Source: an uncultured Clostridia bacterium | Lineage (GTDB): Bacteria > Bacillota > Clostridia > Christensenellales > CAG-314 | NCBI GenBank assembly: GCA_947601445.1 | Contig: CANQGD010000010.1 | Location: 1-48,858, forward strand | Length of the DNA: 48,858 bases | Reading direction: 5' to 3' | Part shown: positions 18,201 to 25,881 of the stretch, in pieces | Numbering within the stretch: position 1 is the first letter of the stretch | Layout of the letters: each line of letters begins with the position of its first letter | Made by a program: the position numbers and the translations under genes | The notes under the pieces: generated by a model | Database searches by the model: none | Told to the model about the DNA's origin: nothing | Seen by the model: the letters and a program-made list of their open reading frames with translations, nothing else

Positions 18201-19315
18201 CCGTTGGAGTAGATCGGATTGCCGTCCGCATCCACGTGCGCCTTTTTGACGGAAAGAAGCTCTCCCAAAACGCAATCGGGAGAAATGTTTTCCAAGCCTT
18301 GCGGCGCAGAATCGTCCGCAGGCAAATAGAAATTGTCCGAACGCACAAGATGAATAAATTGCGGAGTGAGCAACGCTTTGGCGTCTGACGGCACCATGGC
18401 GCTTGCGTTCAGCATTTGGGACAGTTCTTCGTCCGTCATGCTTTGCTGAGGATCGAACATAGGCAAAAGAACTTTGAGCCGATACAGCTGTCCGACAAAT
18501 TGTTCGTTAAATTCGGCAAGAGTACAATTTTCCAACCTTTCCAACAGCTTTTTTGCACTGTCCAATCTGCCCGTTAGCTGCGATCCGAGAGGAAGTTCCA
18601 CCGGCAGCCGCATAATATCCAACAGACTTGCCGCGTCCGTGGCATTGCGTATAGACACCGTCGTGCCGTCCTGCATTACCGAACCGAGAGGAATGTTGAG
18701 ATTTTCGTTTTGAAGCGCCTGCACAATGAGCAGGGCGGTCAGGTCAAGTCCGTCCAACGCCGTTATGCGTATTTGTTTTTCCGGCGTACCCAATGCGCTT
18801 ACCGAACCGACGCCCTCTATGCCGCCGAGCTTGGCAGTCAACGCTTCGGCGTCGGCAGTCAACGCGTCAAGATTGCCTGCCGCGTTGTACAAAGCAACGG
18901 TTGCCGTTGCAGTACCGTTCATGTCTATTTTGATGTAGTCGGGCTCCTCGGCTCCGTCGGGAAATGTTACCGACTCGAAAGCGTCCTCTATCGACGCGAT
19001 TTTTTCATCTATGTCCGTACCGTAGTCGAACGTAAGCACGCAAACGGATACGTTGTCGTAACTCGTCGCGGACAGTTGGTTTATACCCGACACCGTGCGA
19101 AGCGCCGTTTCTACTTTGCTTGTTACCCCGTCCTCCACGCTTTGCGCGCTTGCGCCGGGATAAACTACCGAAATACCCAACATCGGCAGTTTTATGTTGG
19201 GCAGCAGGTTTGTGGACATATCCAATGTTGCCAAAATGCCCACCGCCATCAGCACAATTACCAATACGCACACGGTTACCGAACGTTTGATTGAAGTTTT
19301 GATGAGTGAATTCAT
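15236..19315 (-). CDS. RND-family (AcrB/SwrC-type) transporter, unusually large
   Basis: A 1,359-residue proton-driven exporter of the resistance-nodulation-division superfamily. The N-terminal helix is followed by the AcrB-type opening (LPNIKLPMLGISVVYPGASAQ, motif of HAE transporters), then GGLAVGIGMLVDNSIVVLE in the TM4-TM6 region and the second-half equivalent MLMGVIVNGAIVMIDKINML. Ordinary members have about 1,030-1,060 residues. The excess lies in an insertion of roughly 200 residues in the first extracellular loop (around 290-480, rich in Asp/Gly/Tyr), an Arg/Lys-rich cytoplasmic linker near the middle and an acidic C-terminal tail. No membrane-fusion or outer-membrane partner is encoded nearby, as expected for a single-membrane bacterium. 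ATG 19315 follows GAAGG. The substrate is unknown. Confidence 0.9.
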   Translation of the reverse strand: MNSLIKTSIKRSVTVCVLVIVLMAVGILATLDMSTNLLPNIKLPMLGISVVYPGASAQSVEDGVTSKVETALRTVSGINQLSATSYDNVSVCVLTFDYGTDIDEKIASIEDAFESVTFPDGAEEPDYIKIDMNGTATATVALYNAAGNLDALTADAEALTAKLGGIEGVGSVSALGTPEKQIRITALDGLDLTALLIVQALQNENLNIPLGSVMQDGTTVSIRNATDAASLLDIMRLPVELPLGSQLTGRLDSAKKLLERLENCTLAEFNEQFVGQLYRLKVLLPMFDPQQSMTDEELSQMLNASAMVPSDAKALLTPQFIHLVRSDNFYLPADDSAPQGLENISPDCVLGELLSVKKAHVDADGNPIYSNGSAVVVDEAGRRVVNINGTEYFVNGYGRLADSNGSLVDDKGAILQLTDDQIAADYYSYGSYVVFDDEETLRICNVFCLGDSLGIDLTSGLVRFVRTCDFGARTTDGGTVYPETLLVPVACIGKVESYDNMAAYAEYNGMLAVTIEVYAVADANTTDVVDNVKKVLAATDLSSSVVLLDDKAEFISDSIQNVLSSIIIGGVLAVLVIYLFVRKIGSSLVVSITMPLSVLVALAGLWLMNISLNLVSLGGLAVGIGMLVDNSIVVLESITKRRDMGESVYDACLNGTKEVAGSLLASTLTNVCVFFPILFARGLTREIFYDLVWAVLFSIVMSLIVAITVIPSLYHLIYRKGPRKRFKKNADGTYTQIGTYEDGEPRDNINNRNDKSTERRRRFKEKVNRLRTKLNTASISRLEKGYGKLLSKILTKRVLVCLLALVLFGSSVALVFTTGTEFLPSVDKGVIEIDVSFAGSATLDEAQATGKLIADTVRAHYGDKLQYVSLTVGKQGLLATDNSGVIRIQTDTSKLKTSQTVQEIRELIANNDEITAKNVTVREMDGVVAEVTGGMAGQSVALLGDDMETLRAAAAKVTEKLLTVDPEHIVSAVDNTPALNTEYSFKFDRTLCAERGVDYQTAVMLLRVGMSGYTAANVSIDGDSRAVNVQFADATKQDIAAICDIIVGFDDDGVVKLKDVLKKAPDGKLYTENTVAAAIEKRDGKYTTTIDLEIYGIDSGSAGKTIGKAVKEALSGFDGVEYLESGVTSYLNDAFDGLVISLIAAFVLLYSVMACQFESLAKPFVVIMSIPFSFTGGFLALAITGMTLNVVSFVGLIMLMGVIVNGAIVMIDKINMLIAEGMTPQEAVVEGCKTRLRPILMTTLTTVLALVPLALGLGRGGELMQPMGIVVLGGLLLGTLVTLVLIPCFYCLIKRIRFDKNGAAAQSDSAQNDSEEETTDGDTFQAEDDTAIKENTQSFPEADADEPIRSDTSNNGSDK

Positions 19316-19374
19316 ATACAACCTTCTCAGTCCCACATTGGGCAAAATGTTTTTTGAAAAATTTTCACATATAT

Positions 19375-19402
19375 ATTATACCACCAAACGCAACAAAGTC
19401 AA
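19375..19402 (-). promoter_or_regulatory. Promoter of the RND transporter gene
   Basis: -35 TTGACT (19402-19397), 16-bp spacer, -10 TATAAT (19380-19375). Confidence 0.7.
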
Positions 19403-19426
19403 TTTGTTTTGCGGAAGGGACAAAAC

Positions 19427-19458
19427 GAAAAGGACGGCACAAACAACCTGCACCGTCC
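19427..19458 (-). terminator. Probable terminator of the zinc-ribbon/LRR gene
   Basis: Stem GGACGG/CCGTCC with a small internal loop, followed by a short U-rich run on the minus strand, 21 bp after the stop. Confidence 0.55.
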
Positions 19459-19478
19459 TGTATACAAAATGTTTTTAA

Positions 19479-21218
19479 CTATTTACGCGTCCAATCATCA
19501 TCACAGTATGTTTGGGTCAGATACTCTGCATTTTTTGAGGGATTGTCAAGCGTCAGATTTGTATTACCCGCTTTCCAACCCTCGGGATTTTCAAACGTAA
19601 CGTTTTGCAAATTATCACAACCGTAAAAAGCATGATAGCCTATGTTTGTTATGCTAGCGGGAACTGTTATTTCTGTTAGGCTGTAGCAACCGAAGAAAGC
19701 ATCATCACCTATGCTGTCAAGTTTGCTGTTTTTGCCGAAATTTACTGATACCAGATTGTCACAATCGTAGAAAGCGTATTCACCTATACTTGTTACACTA
19801 TCGGGAATTGTTATCGATGTTAGAGAACAATTGAAAAAAGCCCAATCGCCAATGCTTATAACCGGCAATCCTTTGTATTGGGATAATATTTCAACATAAT
19901 CCGATGTCGCATTTTGACCGTTTGACACATAATAACCTTGCCCGCTATCCAAAAGCGTATATACAACTCCTTTTAAGTTATCGTAACCGCATATAATACA
20001 TTTACCGTCATCGCCGTAAATATGTGATTCGATATTGTTCCTGACATCGTGTTCGCAAGTGGAAGCATGCCAATGCTCGGAGTCGTTCCAAGTCCATACG
20101 TCAGAGAATGTATGAGAGTGACTGTCGGAAGTTAAATTCGGCGGCGTTACGCCATCTTTACAATAGTATATGGTGTATCTTCCCATTTGCAATGCAAGGA
20201 CTCCGTTGTCTACGGTGCCGCTTTGATATTCTTCCTGTGTGCCGAAAATATCAATATACATTGTTATGTCGTTTCCATTTAGTTCGTAATTTCCGCTTTC
20301 GTCGCTTTCATTGCTCCAAGATCCGTTTTTAAGCGTGTAATATTGCGAATCGACCTTGGTGCTGTTAAGATACATGTAGTAAGTACCATTTATACCCGAA
20401 CCCAAAAGCGGCAGCAATCTTACGCAAAGTCCAATCGTAATTACTATTACAACAACTGAAAAAAACACCAATCCTTTGTGCGCATAGAACCATTGCCCTA
20501 TCTTTGAGCTGCCACTTGAAGGTTGTTTTGATCTCCGAATTTGATTATCGGCGGTTTGCGGAACAAATTTATTTACCAAAAACAGTGCCACACCTTGTAA
20601 AAAAGCAAACACCGCGGTAAGCGATATGTTTACCGCAGCAAAGTTTCCTATTACGTCCTCAAAGCCCTCTTCTTTTAGTTGTTTATTAACGATTGCTGCA
20701 AATACTATGTCAAATATCAAAACAACAATATACAGCAGATAGCAAACAATGTTGGCAATTTTCTTGGAGTAACCTTTTATATAAACGAAAATCAATATAA
20801 TCAAATATAAGTCTGCCAATGCCGCCAATACGATAAAAACATATATAAGCGGATAAGCTTTCGTTGCCGATTCTTCCGAAAGAAGTCCGTACAGGTTGAA
20901 GTTTTCAATAAACAAACCGTCCCCTTGTATTACGTTGCTTGCGTAAAATGCCCACAGCAAAACCGCCCACAAACCGAAAAATACGACGGGCAAATATTGA
21001 AGTAATTTACGCCAATCGAAATCGAATGTTACGGCGGGTTTACGAGTATCGTCATATCTTTTATCAAAAAAACTATATCCGCAGTTGTTGCAGAATTTAA
21101 TATTTTCTTTCAATTCGGCACCGCATTTGGGACATTTTTTGGGTGCTTGCGACGGCGTTCCGCATTCCAGACAGAAATTACCCTCAAATTCCGTCCCGCA
21201 CTTTGCACACTTGTTCAT
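19479..21218 (-). CDS. Zinc-ribbon membrane protein with BspA-type leucine-rich repeats
   Basis: A 579-residue protein with three parts. Residues 1-52 hold two zinc ribbons (CAKCGTEFEGNFCLECG and CPKCGAELKENIKFCNNCG). About five membrane segments follow between 70 and 270. The exported C-terminal half contains a His/Cys-containing stretch (SDVWTWNDSEHWHASTCEHD, then CIICGY) and about four BspA-like LRR_5 repeats of the pattern 'SIGEYAFYDCDNLVSVNF'. This layout is common in gut Clostridia, where the exposed repeats are thought to bind proteins or surfaces; no enzymatic role is visible. ATG 21218 has AGGAGG. A consensus promoter containing a palindrome lies upstream and may be controlled by the divergent XRE gene. 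Confidence 0.85.
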   Translation of the reverse strand: MNKCAKCGTEFEGNFCLECGTPSQAPKKCPKCGAELKENIKFCNNCGYSFFDKRYDDTRKPAVTFDFDWRKLLQYLPVVFFGLWAVLLWAFYASNVIQGDGLFIENFNLYGLLSEESATKAYPLIYVFIVLAALADLYLIILIFVYIKGYSKKIANIVCYLLYIVVLIFDIVFAAIVNKQLKEEGFEDVIGNFAAVNISLTAVFAFLQGVALFLVNKFVPQTADNQIRRSKQPSSGSSKIGQWFYAHKGLVFFSVVVIVITIGLCVRLLPLLGSGINGTYYMYLNSTKVDSQYYTLKNGSWSNESDESGNYELNGNDITMYIDIFGTQEEYQSGTVDNGVLALQMGRYTIYYCKDGVTPPNLTSDSHSHTFSDVWTWNDSEHWHASTCEHDVRNNIESHIYGDDGKCIICGYDNLKGVVYTLLDSGQGYYVSNGQNATSDYVEILSQYKGLPVISIGDWAFFNCSLTSITIPDSVTSIGEYAFYDCDNLVSVNFGKNSKLDSIGDDAFFGCYSLTEITVPASITNIGYHAFYGCDNLQNVTFENPEGWKAGNTNLTLDNPSKNAEYLTQTYCDDDWTRK

Positions 21219-21249
21219 TTGTATTCCTCCTGTTTCGAGTTTATTTTTT

Positions 21250-21278
21250 ATTATAGTTAAATATAACTATATTGTCAA
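21250..21278 (-). promoter_or_regulatory. Consensus promoter of the zinc-ribbon/LRR gene
   Basis: Perfect -35 TTGACA (21278-21273), 17-bp spacer and perfect -10 TATAAT (21255-21250). Such a strong promoter usually needs a repressor. Confidence 0.85.
21252..21271. promoter_or_regulatory. Palindromic operator inside the promoter
   Basis: TATAGTTA and TAACTATA form 8-bp arms with a 4-bp centre. The 20-bp palindrome fills the spacer between -35 and -10 and overlaps the -10. Binding by the neighbouring XRE protein is an inference from position. Confidence 0.6.
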
Positions 21279-21346
21279 CTCATTTTTGTATTAAACAATG
21301 TTAAAACTTGTTGTACAATGAGTTGAAAATAGGAGCAACAAAACTT

Positions 21347-21658
21347 ATGGACGTAATAAAAAAACTCAACGAACTAAGATTGCAACAAGATATGAGCGTT
21401 TATCGTTTGGCTGAGCTTTCCGGCATAAATCAATCTACCCTTGCAAATACTTTTTCTCGCGGAACCGTACCGTCATTGAAAAATCTCGAACTTATATGTC
21501 AGGCTTTGGGAATGACGTTGGCACAGTTTTTTTCCGAGGATGAGCAAACATTTCATCTTTCTCAGCGTGAAGCGCGCTTACTTCGATTTTATCGTACGCT
21601 ACCGGAAAACATAAAAAACGGCATCGATTGCGCTATTATCGGTGCAAGTGAAAAATAA
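21347..21658 (+). CDS. XRE-family HTH transcriptional regulator
   Basis: A 103-residue DNA-binding protein. Residues about 6-62 form a Cro/C1-type helix-turn-helix (YRLAELSGINQSTLANTFSR, then PSLKNLELICQALGMTLAQFF), and the C-terminal 35 residues (LSQREARLLRFYRTLPENIKN) form a helical tail typical of small clostridial regulators. It is divergent from the zinc-ribbon/LRR gene, and the palindrome between them is a likely target. ATG 21347 lies 11 nt after AGGAG; upstream in-frame ATG at 21308 has no site. Confidence 0.88.
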   Translation: MDVIKKLNELRLQQDMSVYRLAELSGINQSTLANTFSRGTVPSLKNLELICQALGMTLAQFFSEDEQTFHLSQREARLLRFYRTLPENIKNGIDCAIIGASEK

Positions 21659-21668
21659 TATCAAAATA

Positions 21669-21705
21669 TTAAACCCCGCGGACGCAAAAGTCGCGCGGGG
21701 TTTAA
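21669..21705. terminator. Bidirectional terminator between the XRE gene and hsp20
   Basis: TTAAACCCCGCG pairs with CGCGGGGTTTAA around a small GC-rich top. It serves the plus-strand regulator gene and the minus-strand hsp20 gene. Confidence 0.85.
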
Positions 21706-21731
21706 CTATAAACAAGGAGGAACGAAATTTA

Positions 21732-22136
21732 TCAGTCGATGAGAATGTTGTGATGAGACTGCTCGGGTTTTTCCTTGGGTACGGTTACGGTCAAAATACC
21801 GTTTTCGTACTTGGCTTTGATTTGCGTCTCGTCCACTTCGCCCATATAGTAGCTGCGGCTGTAACTTGTTGCGCGCTCGCGACGAAGGTACTTGCCGTCG
21901 TTTTCGCTTTCTTGCTTTTTGGCGGAAATGGTAACGTAGCCGTTTTCGAATTTGAGACTGATGTCCTTTTTTTCAAGACCGGGCATCTCTACGTCCATAA
22001 CGTAGTTTTTGTCCGTTTCCTTGATGTCCGTCTTCATAAAGGTGCTGTCACTGTCCATGTAGAAGGGACGGAAAAAGTTTTCGAATGCCTCGTCAAATAG
22101 ATCGTTGTTTCTGTGAGTTGTGATATAGTTTTTCAT
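21732..22136 (-). CDS. hsp20: Small heat-shock protein, Hsp20/alpha-crystallin family
   Basis: A 134-residue ATP-independent holding chaperone. The alpha-crystallin domain runs from about 36 to 125, starting with MKTDIKETDKNYVMDVEMPG, including ISLKFENGYVTISAKK and ending with the conserved YENGILTVTVPK. The N-terminal arm (FFRPFYMDSDS) and C-terminal tail are of usual size; the tail ends NILID, close to the I-x-I/V oligomerisation motif. ATG 22136 has AAAGGAG. It is monocistronic, with a CIRCE element just after the promoter, so HrcA repression is predicted. Confidence 0.95.
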   Translation of the reverse strand: MKNYITTHRNNDLFDEAFENFFRPFYMDSDSTFMKTDIKETDKNYVMDVEMPGLEKKDISLKFENGYVTISAKKQESENDGKYLRRERATSYSRSYYMGEVDETQIKAKYENGILTVTVPKEKPEQSHHNILID

Positions 22137-22202
22137 AGTTGTATCTCCTTTTAATGAATTTTTTGTCGGATTTGAAGAATTGGCAATCTTTGCGATTGTT
22201 TG

Positions 22203-22229
22203 TTAGCACTCTTTCCGTTCGACTGCTAA
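22203..22229. promoter_or_regulatory. CIRCE element (HrcA operator)
   Basis: TTAGCACTC, 9-bp spacer, GACTGCTAA: the CIRCE consensus with one mismatch in the right arm (C for G). It lies at the transcription start of hsp20. HrcA itself is not in the window. Confidence 0.9.
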
Positions 22230-22230
22230 C

Positions 22231-22258
22231 ATTATACCACATTATATGTGTTTGTCAA
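22231..22258 (-). promoter_or_regulatory. Promoter of hsp20
   Basis: -35 TTGACA (22258-22253), 16-bp spacer, -10 TATAAT (22236-22231), immediately before CIRCE. Between here and 22490 there is AT-rich sequence without a gene. Confidence 0.85.
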
Positions 22259-22489
22259 GACTTTTTGCTAAAATTTTTGCAAAAATTTTTAAAAAATATA
22301 CTTTCGGACAAAAAATAAGCAGAACAAAAGCCGTTTTTTTGGTTTTTTACGGCGCCGATATAAAAAATTTTGTCGCAAAACCGCGTTTGATTGCACCAAG
22401 CCAAAAAAATATAAGCGGTTTTTCGGTTGAATCGCGGCGGCAAAGCGATCTGTCAAACAGCGCGCGATAACCCTGTTTTGCAAAAAGCA

Positions 22490-22518
22490 TTGCAACGCGT
22501 CGGGAAATATGATATACT
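22490..22518 (+). promoter_or_regulatory. Promoter of the LPG-synthase-type membrane protein gene
   Basis: -35 TTGCAA (22490-22495), 17-bp spacer, -10 TATACT (22513-22518). Confidence 0.7.
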
Positions 22519-22595
22519 GTTTTTATTACGCTTAAAAAGGTGAAACAATTGTTTTTGCACACAGTGACAACCGAATCCATACGGGAGGATCGCAA

Positions 22596-23819
22596 ATGAC
22601 AAACTTGTTGCTATCAAGTGGACTTCCCGATATTTTTTGGTTGCTTGTCGCCGTGATCGTGGCGGAAATCGTGATAATAATTTATATTATTTGTCACAAT
22701 GCCAGACGGCGCAAAGCCAAACAGGACGACGATATTGACGGACAACCGCGCAAAAAACCGCGGTTTTGGGGCAATGTGTTTTTTGTCGTATCCATTGCGC
22801 TGTCTCTTTATCTGATGTACGGTTTCGCCAGCGGAAACGACCTCGGCAGTCAAAAAACCTTCAAGGAAGTGTTCGGCGACATAAACGTCAAATATTTTGT
22901 GTTGTCTTTATGCGCGCTGTGCGCCATGATTTTGTTGGACAGTCTGAAATATGTTGTTATAATGAGAGCAACTCGAATAAAAGCGGGGTTCGGCACGGCT
23001 TTATCCGTCAGCCTGTGGGGCAAATACTACGATAACATTACGCCTTTCAGCAGCGGCGGACAACCGATGCAGATTTACCACTTACACAAAAAAGGTATCG
23101 GCGGCGGAGAAAGTTCGGCAATTATTTTTATCAAATTTGCATTCAATATGACAATGTGGTTGACAATTTGTTTTTTCCTTATGCTGCTCAACCGCGATGT
23201 TTTGACGACGCGCGTAACCGACCTGACGCAACGTAATTTAATTTCGGTAGGAGGTTGGATAGGGTTTGCGGTAAACTGCGCGCTACCGCTGATGATTGTC
23301 AGCTGCGTTGTTTTTCCCAAAATGACTTGGGCAATTACACGTTTCGTACTGAAAGTAGGACACAAACTGAAAATAGTAAAGGACATCGACGGAAGAATGA
23401 CGCGCGGCAAACAAGCCGTAAACGCCTTTGTCGCCGCATTTTTGTCTATGCTCAAACGCCCGCTTTACTCCATAGCTTTGATTTTGCTGTGCATAGCGGA
23501 GCCTTTCATATCCATGGCGCTGCCGTATTTTGTGGTTGTGGCGTTGGGCGGTCCGACGGTTGTGCCGAGCGCGGAATTGATGTTCGAAATAATGACGCTG
23601 AACGTATATGCGCAGATGAGCGCAATGATCGTTCCCACGCCGGGCAACAGCGGCGCGGTAGAAAGCGCTTTTATGTTTGCTTTGACGACGCTGAGCAGCG
23701 GCGCGTTGTTCTGGACCGTGTTCAGTTGGCGTTTTTTGAGCTATTACAGCTATATCCTGATAGGAATATTTATGACGGTGTTTCATCTTGTTACGCGAAA
23801 TCGCCGACAACGCGCATAA
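22596..23819 (+). CDS. Lysylphosphatidylglycerol synthase TM-region / flippase-like membrane protein
   Basis: A 407-residue protein of the UPF0104/LPG_synthase_TM family with about eight membrane segments. Family features include the start of the domain (NVKYFVLSLCALCAMILLDSLK), the loop YDNITPFSSGGQPMQIYHLHKKG and the near-C-terminal PTPGNSGAVESAF. It lacks the cytoplasmic aminoacyl-transferase domain of MprF, so it corresponds only to the flippase-like half; lipid translocation is the likely role but unproven for stand-alone members. An N-terminal helix and a Lys/Arg-rich linker precede the domain. GGGAGG lies upstream of ATG 22596. Monocistronic. Confidence 0.88.
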   Translation: MTNLLLSSGLPDIFWLLVAVIVAEIVIIIYIICHNARRRKAKQDDDIDGQPRKKPRFWGNVFFVVSIALSLYLMYGFASGNDLGSQKTFKEVFGDINVKYFVLSLCALCAMILLDSLKYVVIMRATRIKAGFGTALSVSLWGKYYDNITPFSSGGQPMQIYHLHKKGIGGGESSAIIFIKFAFNMTMWLTICFFLMLLNRDVLTTRVTDLTQRNLISVGGWIGFAVNCALPLMIVSCVVFPKMTWAITRFVLKVGHKLKIVKDIDGRMTRGKQAVNAFVAAFLSMLKRPLYSIALILLCIAEPFISMALPYFVVVALGGPTVVPSAELMFEIMTLNVYAQMSAMIVPTPGNSGAVESAFMFALTTLSSGALFWTVFSWRFLSYYSYILIGIFMTVFHLVTRNRRQRA

Positions 23820-23846
23820 TTGTTCTGTGCCAAAACAGCAGAATTG

Positions 23847-23876
23847 AAAAAACTCCCTTGCAAGGGAGTTTTTTTT
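23847..23876. terminator. Strong bidirectional terminator between convergent genes
   Basis: AAAAAACTCCCTTG with its exact complement CAAGGGAGTTTTTT forms a 10-bp GC-containing stem with A and T tracts on both sides. It ends the plus-strand membrane gene and the long metK operon, whose last stop codon touches it. Confidence 0.92.
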
Positions 23877-25036
23877 CAGCGTTTGTAACTGTTGACGCCA
23901 CGTTCGAGACGTCGCAATCCGTCCGCCAGAACGTTGCACGGACATGCAACGTTGATTCTTATAAAGTTTTTGCCGTTGCCGCGATATTTGGCGCCGCAAT
24001 TCAAATACAAACCCGTTGCGGCGCGAAGATGTTGGCAAAACGCCTCGGAGTCGTCCGTCACCGCCGAACAGTCCACCCAAAGCAAATAAGTCGCCTGTTG
24101 ATTTACAAGTTTGAGCGACGGCAGACGTTCGGCAAGAAACGCAGCGGTATAGTTGCGGTTGCCGCTTATGTAGCGTCTCAATTCGTCCAACCATTCGCCG
24201 CCTTTTGTAAACGCAGCCACGGTGGATACGCACGCAAAACTGTTGGGTTCTGCCACTTCGTCGTAGTTGAGATGCCGCACGACTTTTTCATACAAAGACG
24301 CGTTGGGTACAACCACCGCCGCCGACTGCAATCCCGCGAGGTTGAACGCTTTGCTTGCGGAAATTGCCGTGACGGAAATATCCGCACAAACGGGTGACGC
24401 GGAGGCAAACGGGACATAGTTGACATCGGGTTCGGTGAGATCACAGTGAATTTCGTCGGAAATAACCCTTACCCCGTGCTTTGCGCACAATTCTCCCACA
24501 CGGGCAAGCTCTTCTCTGCTCCACACGCGCCCTACGGGATTGTGCGGATTGCACAGTATCAAAAGCGACACGTTAGGCAAAGACAGCTTTTCTTCGAGAT
24601 TTGCAAAATCGATTCGGTAACAATTGTCCGCGTAGCAAAGAGGACTTTCGACCACTTGTCTGCCGGTATTTTCTATTGAATGAAAAAATATATCATAGGC
24701 GGGAGTCATTACGCAAACGCCGTCGCCGCACGACGTTAAACTCTTGACGCAACTTGTGATTGCCGGCACAACTCCCGTAACGAAACACAGCCAATCTTTT
24801 GAAATTTGCCATTGGTGCCGCGTTGTCCACCAATTACATATGGCGTCAAACCATTGTTCGGAAACATTTTCATATCCGAATACACCGCGTTGCGCTTTGG
24901 CGGTTATAGCTTCAACAACACACGGAGCGGTGGCAAAATCCATATCCGCCACCCACATCGGCAGCTCGCTTTCGTCCACGTCCCATTTCAGAGAATCGGT
25001 ATTGCGCCGATCTACTGTTTTGTCAAAATCCGTCAT
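23876..25036 (-). CDS. patB: PatB/MalY-type C-S lyase (cystathionine beta-lyase), PLP-dependent
   Basis: A 386-residue fold-type I PLP enzyme of the MalY/PatB subgroup, which cleaves cystathionine or other S-conjugates to homocysteine/thiols, pyruvate and ammonia. The diagnostic opening DSLKWDV...LPMWVADMDFATAP is present, with NPHNPVGRVW, the Asp of ISDEIH (Asp194) and the PLP Lys229 in SASKAFNLAG. ATG 25036 overlaps the DUF3737 stop as ATGA. It is the last gene of the metK operon, and its likely role in methionine or sulfur metabolism fits the SAM-I riboswitch at the operon head. Aminotransferase activity is the alternative. Confidence 0.92.
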   Translation of the reverse strand: MTDFDKTVDRRNTDSLKWDVDESELPMWVADMDFATAPCVVEAITAKAQRGVFGYENVSEQWFDAICNWWTTRHQWQISKDWLCFVTGVVPAITSCVKSLTSCGDGVCVMTPAYDIFFHSIENTGRQVVESPLCYADNCYRIDFANLEEKLSLPNVSLLILCNPHNPVGRVWSREELARVGELCAKHGVRVISDEIHCDLTEPDVNYVPFASASPVCADISVTAISASKAFNLAGLQSAAVVVPNASLYEKVVRHLNYDEVAEPNSFACVSTVAAFTKGGEWLDELRRYISGNRNYTAAFLAERLPSLKLVNQQATYLLWVDCSAVTDDSEAFCQHLRAATGLYLNCGAKYRGNGKNFIRINVACPCNVLADGLRRLERGVNSYKR

Positions 25037-25878
25037 TTTTTCTCCGTTGTTATCACCGTGGTTTTGGCGGGATCTATATATCGTTCGTCGAGAGTCAACT
25101 CTCCGATCGATTCCGCAACGATACGTCCGCTGCTGGGATTGACTATACTGTCAACATGACCGGAGATGTCTGCGTCTACACTGCTGTACTCCATTGCTCG
25201 TGTGGTGTTGATCAGTTTGCAATTTACCAATTTGAGATTGTCCACATAGCAAAGCCCCTGCAAACTTTCCACCGTACAGTTGATCAACGTGACGTTGTGC
25301 GCATTCCATGCAAGATATTCGCCGGAAATAAAGCTGTCGTAGACCGTTACGTTAGAAGCATTCCAAAAGCTGTCCTTGCTAAGCAATTTGCTGTTGCGTA
25401 TCGTTATGTACTCGGCGCTGTCAAAACAGTAATCTCCCGTCAAAACGAGATTTTCGCAGGAAATGCGCTTGCATCCCATCGCAAAATAATTGCCTTGTGC
25501 CGTAACGTTGCGCAACACGACGTCCGAACAGTTCCACAATGTTTCAGCCGCATTCGGCAATGTTATGTTGTCGAGAGTGAGATGACTTGTTCTGCGAAAT
25601 GTTTTGGGAGCTTCTATCACGCAATTTTTGAAGGAGATGTTGTCGGTATACCACACTCCTGCGCGCGCCGTCTCGAAAAAAGTGCTGTCCGTCACCGTAA
25701 CGTCGTTGCAATACCACAGCGGGTACTTCCATTTGAACAAGCAGGCGTCTACAATGAGATTACCGCTTTCTTTCAAAGGGGATTCGCCCGCGTCAAAAGT
25801 ACATTCGCAAAAGTGTAAATCTTTGACCGCAAACATTGCGCGTTCACCCGTATAAAATTGTCGTGTAATTGTTTTCAT
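25033..25878 (-). CDS. DUF3737 family protein (right-handed beta-helix-like)
   Basis: A 281-residue DUF3737 protein. It is a chain of short repeats of the kind 'NVTVYDSFISGEYLAWNA', 'NVTLINCTV', 'NLKLVNCKL', a pattern matching a right-handed beta-helix. Family members start with a conserved FxGERAMF segment, seen here as YTGERAMFAVKDLHF. The function is unknown; in Firmicutes it is often next to PatB/MalY genes, as here. It follows prfB by 3 nt and overlaps patB by 4 nt. No strong SD is visible, so translation is probably coupled. Confidence 0.87.
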   Translation of the reverse strand: MKTITRQFYTGERAMFAVKDLHFCECTFDAGESPLKESGNLIVDACLFKWKYPLWYCNDVTVTDSTFFETARAGVWYTDNISFKNCVIEAPKTFRRTSHLTLDNITLPNAAETLWNCSDVVLRNVTAQGNYFAMGCKRISCENLVLTGDYCFDSAEYITIRNSKLLSKDSFWNASNVTVYDSFISGEYLAWNAHNVTLINCTVESLQGLCYVDNLKLVNCKLINTTRAMEYSSVDADISGHVDSIVNPSSGRIVAESIGELTLDERYIDPAKTTVITTEKK

Positions 25879-25881
25879 TTG

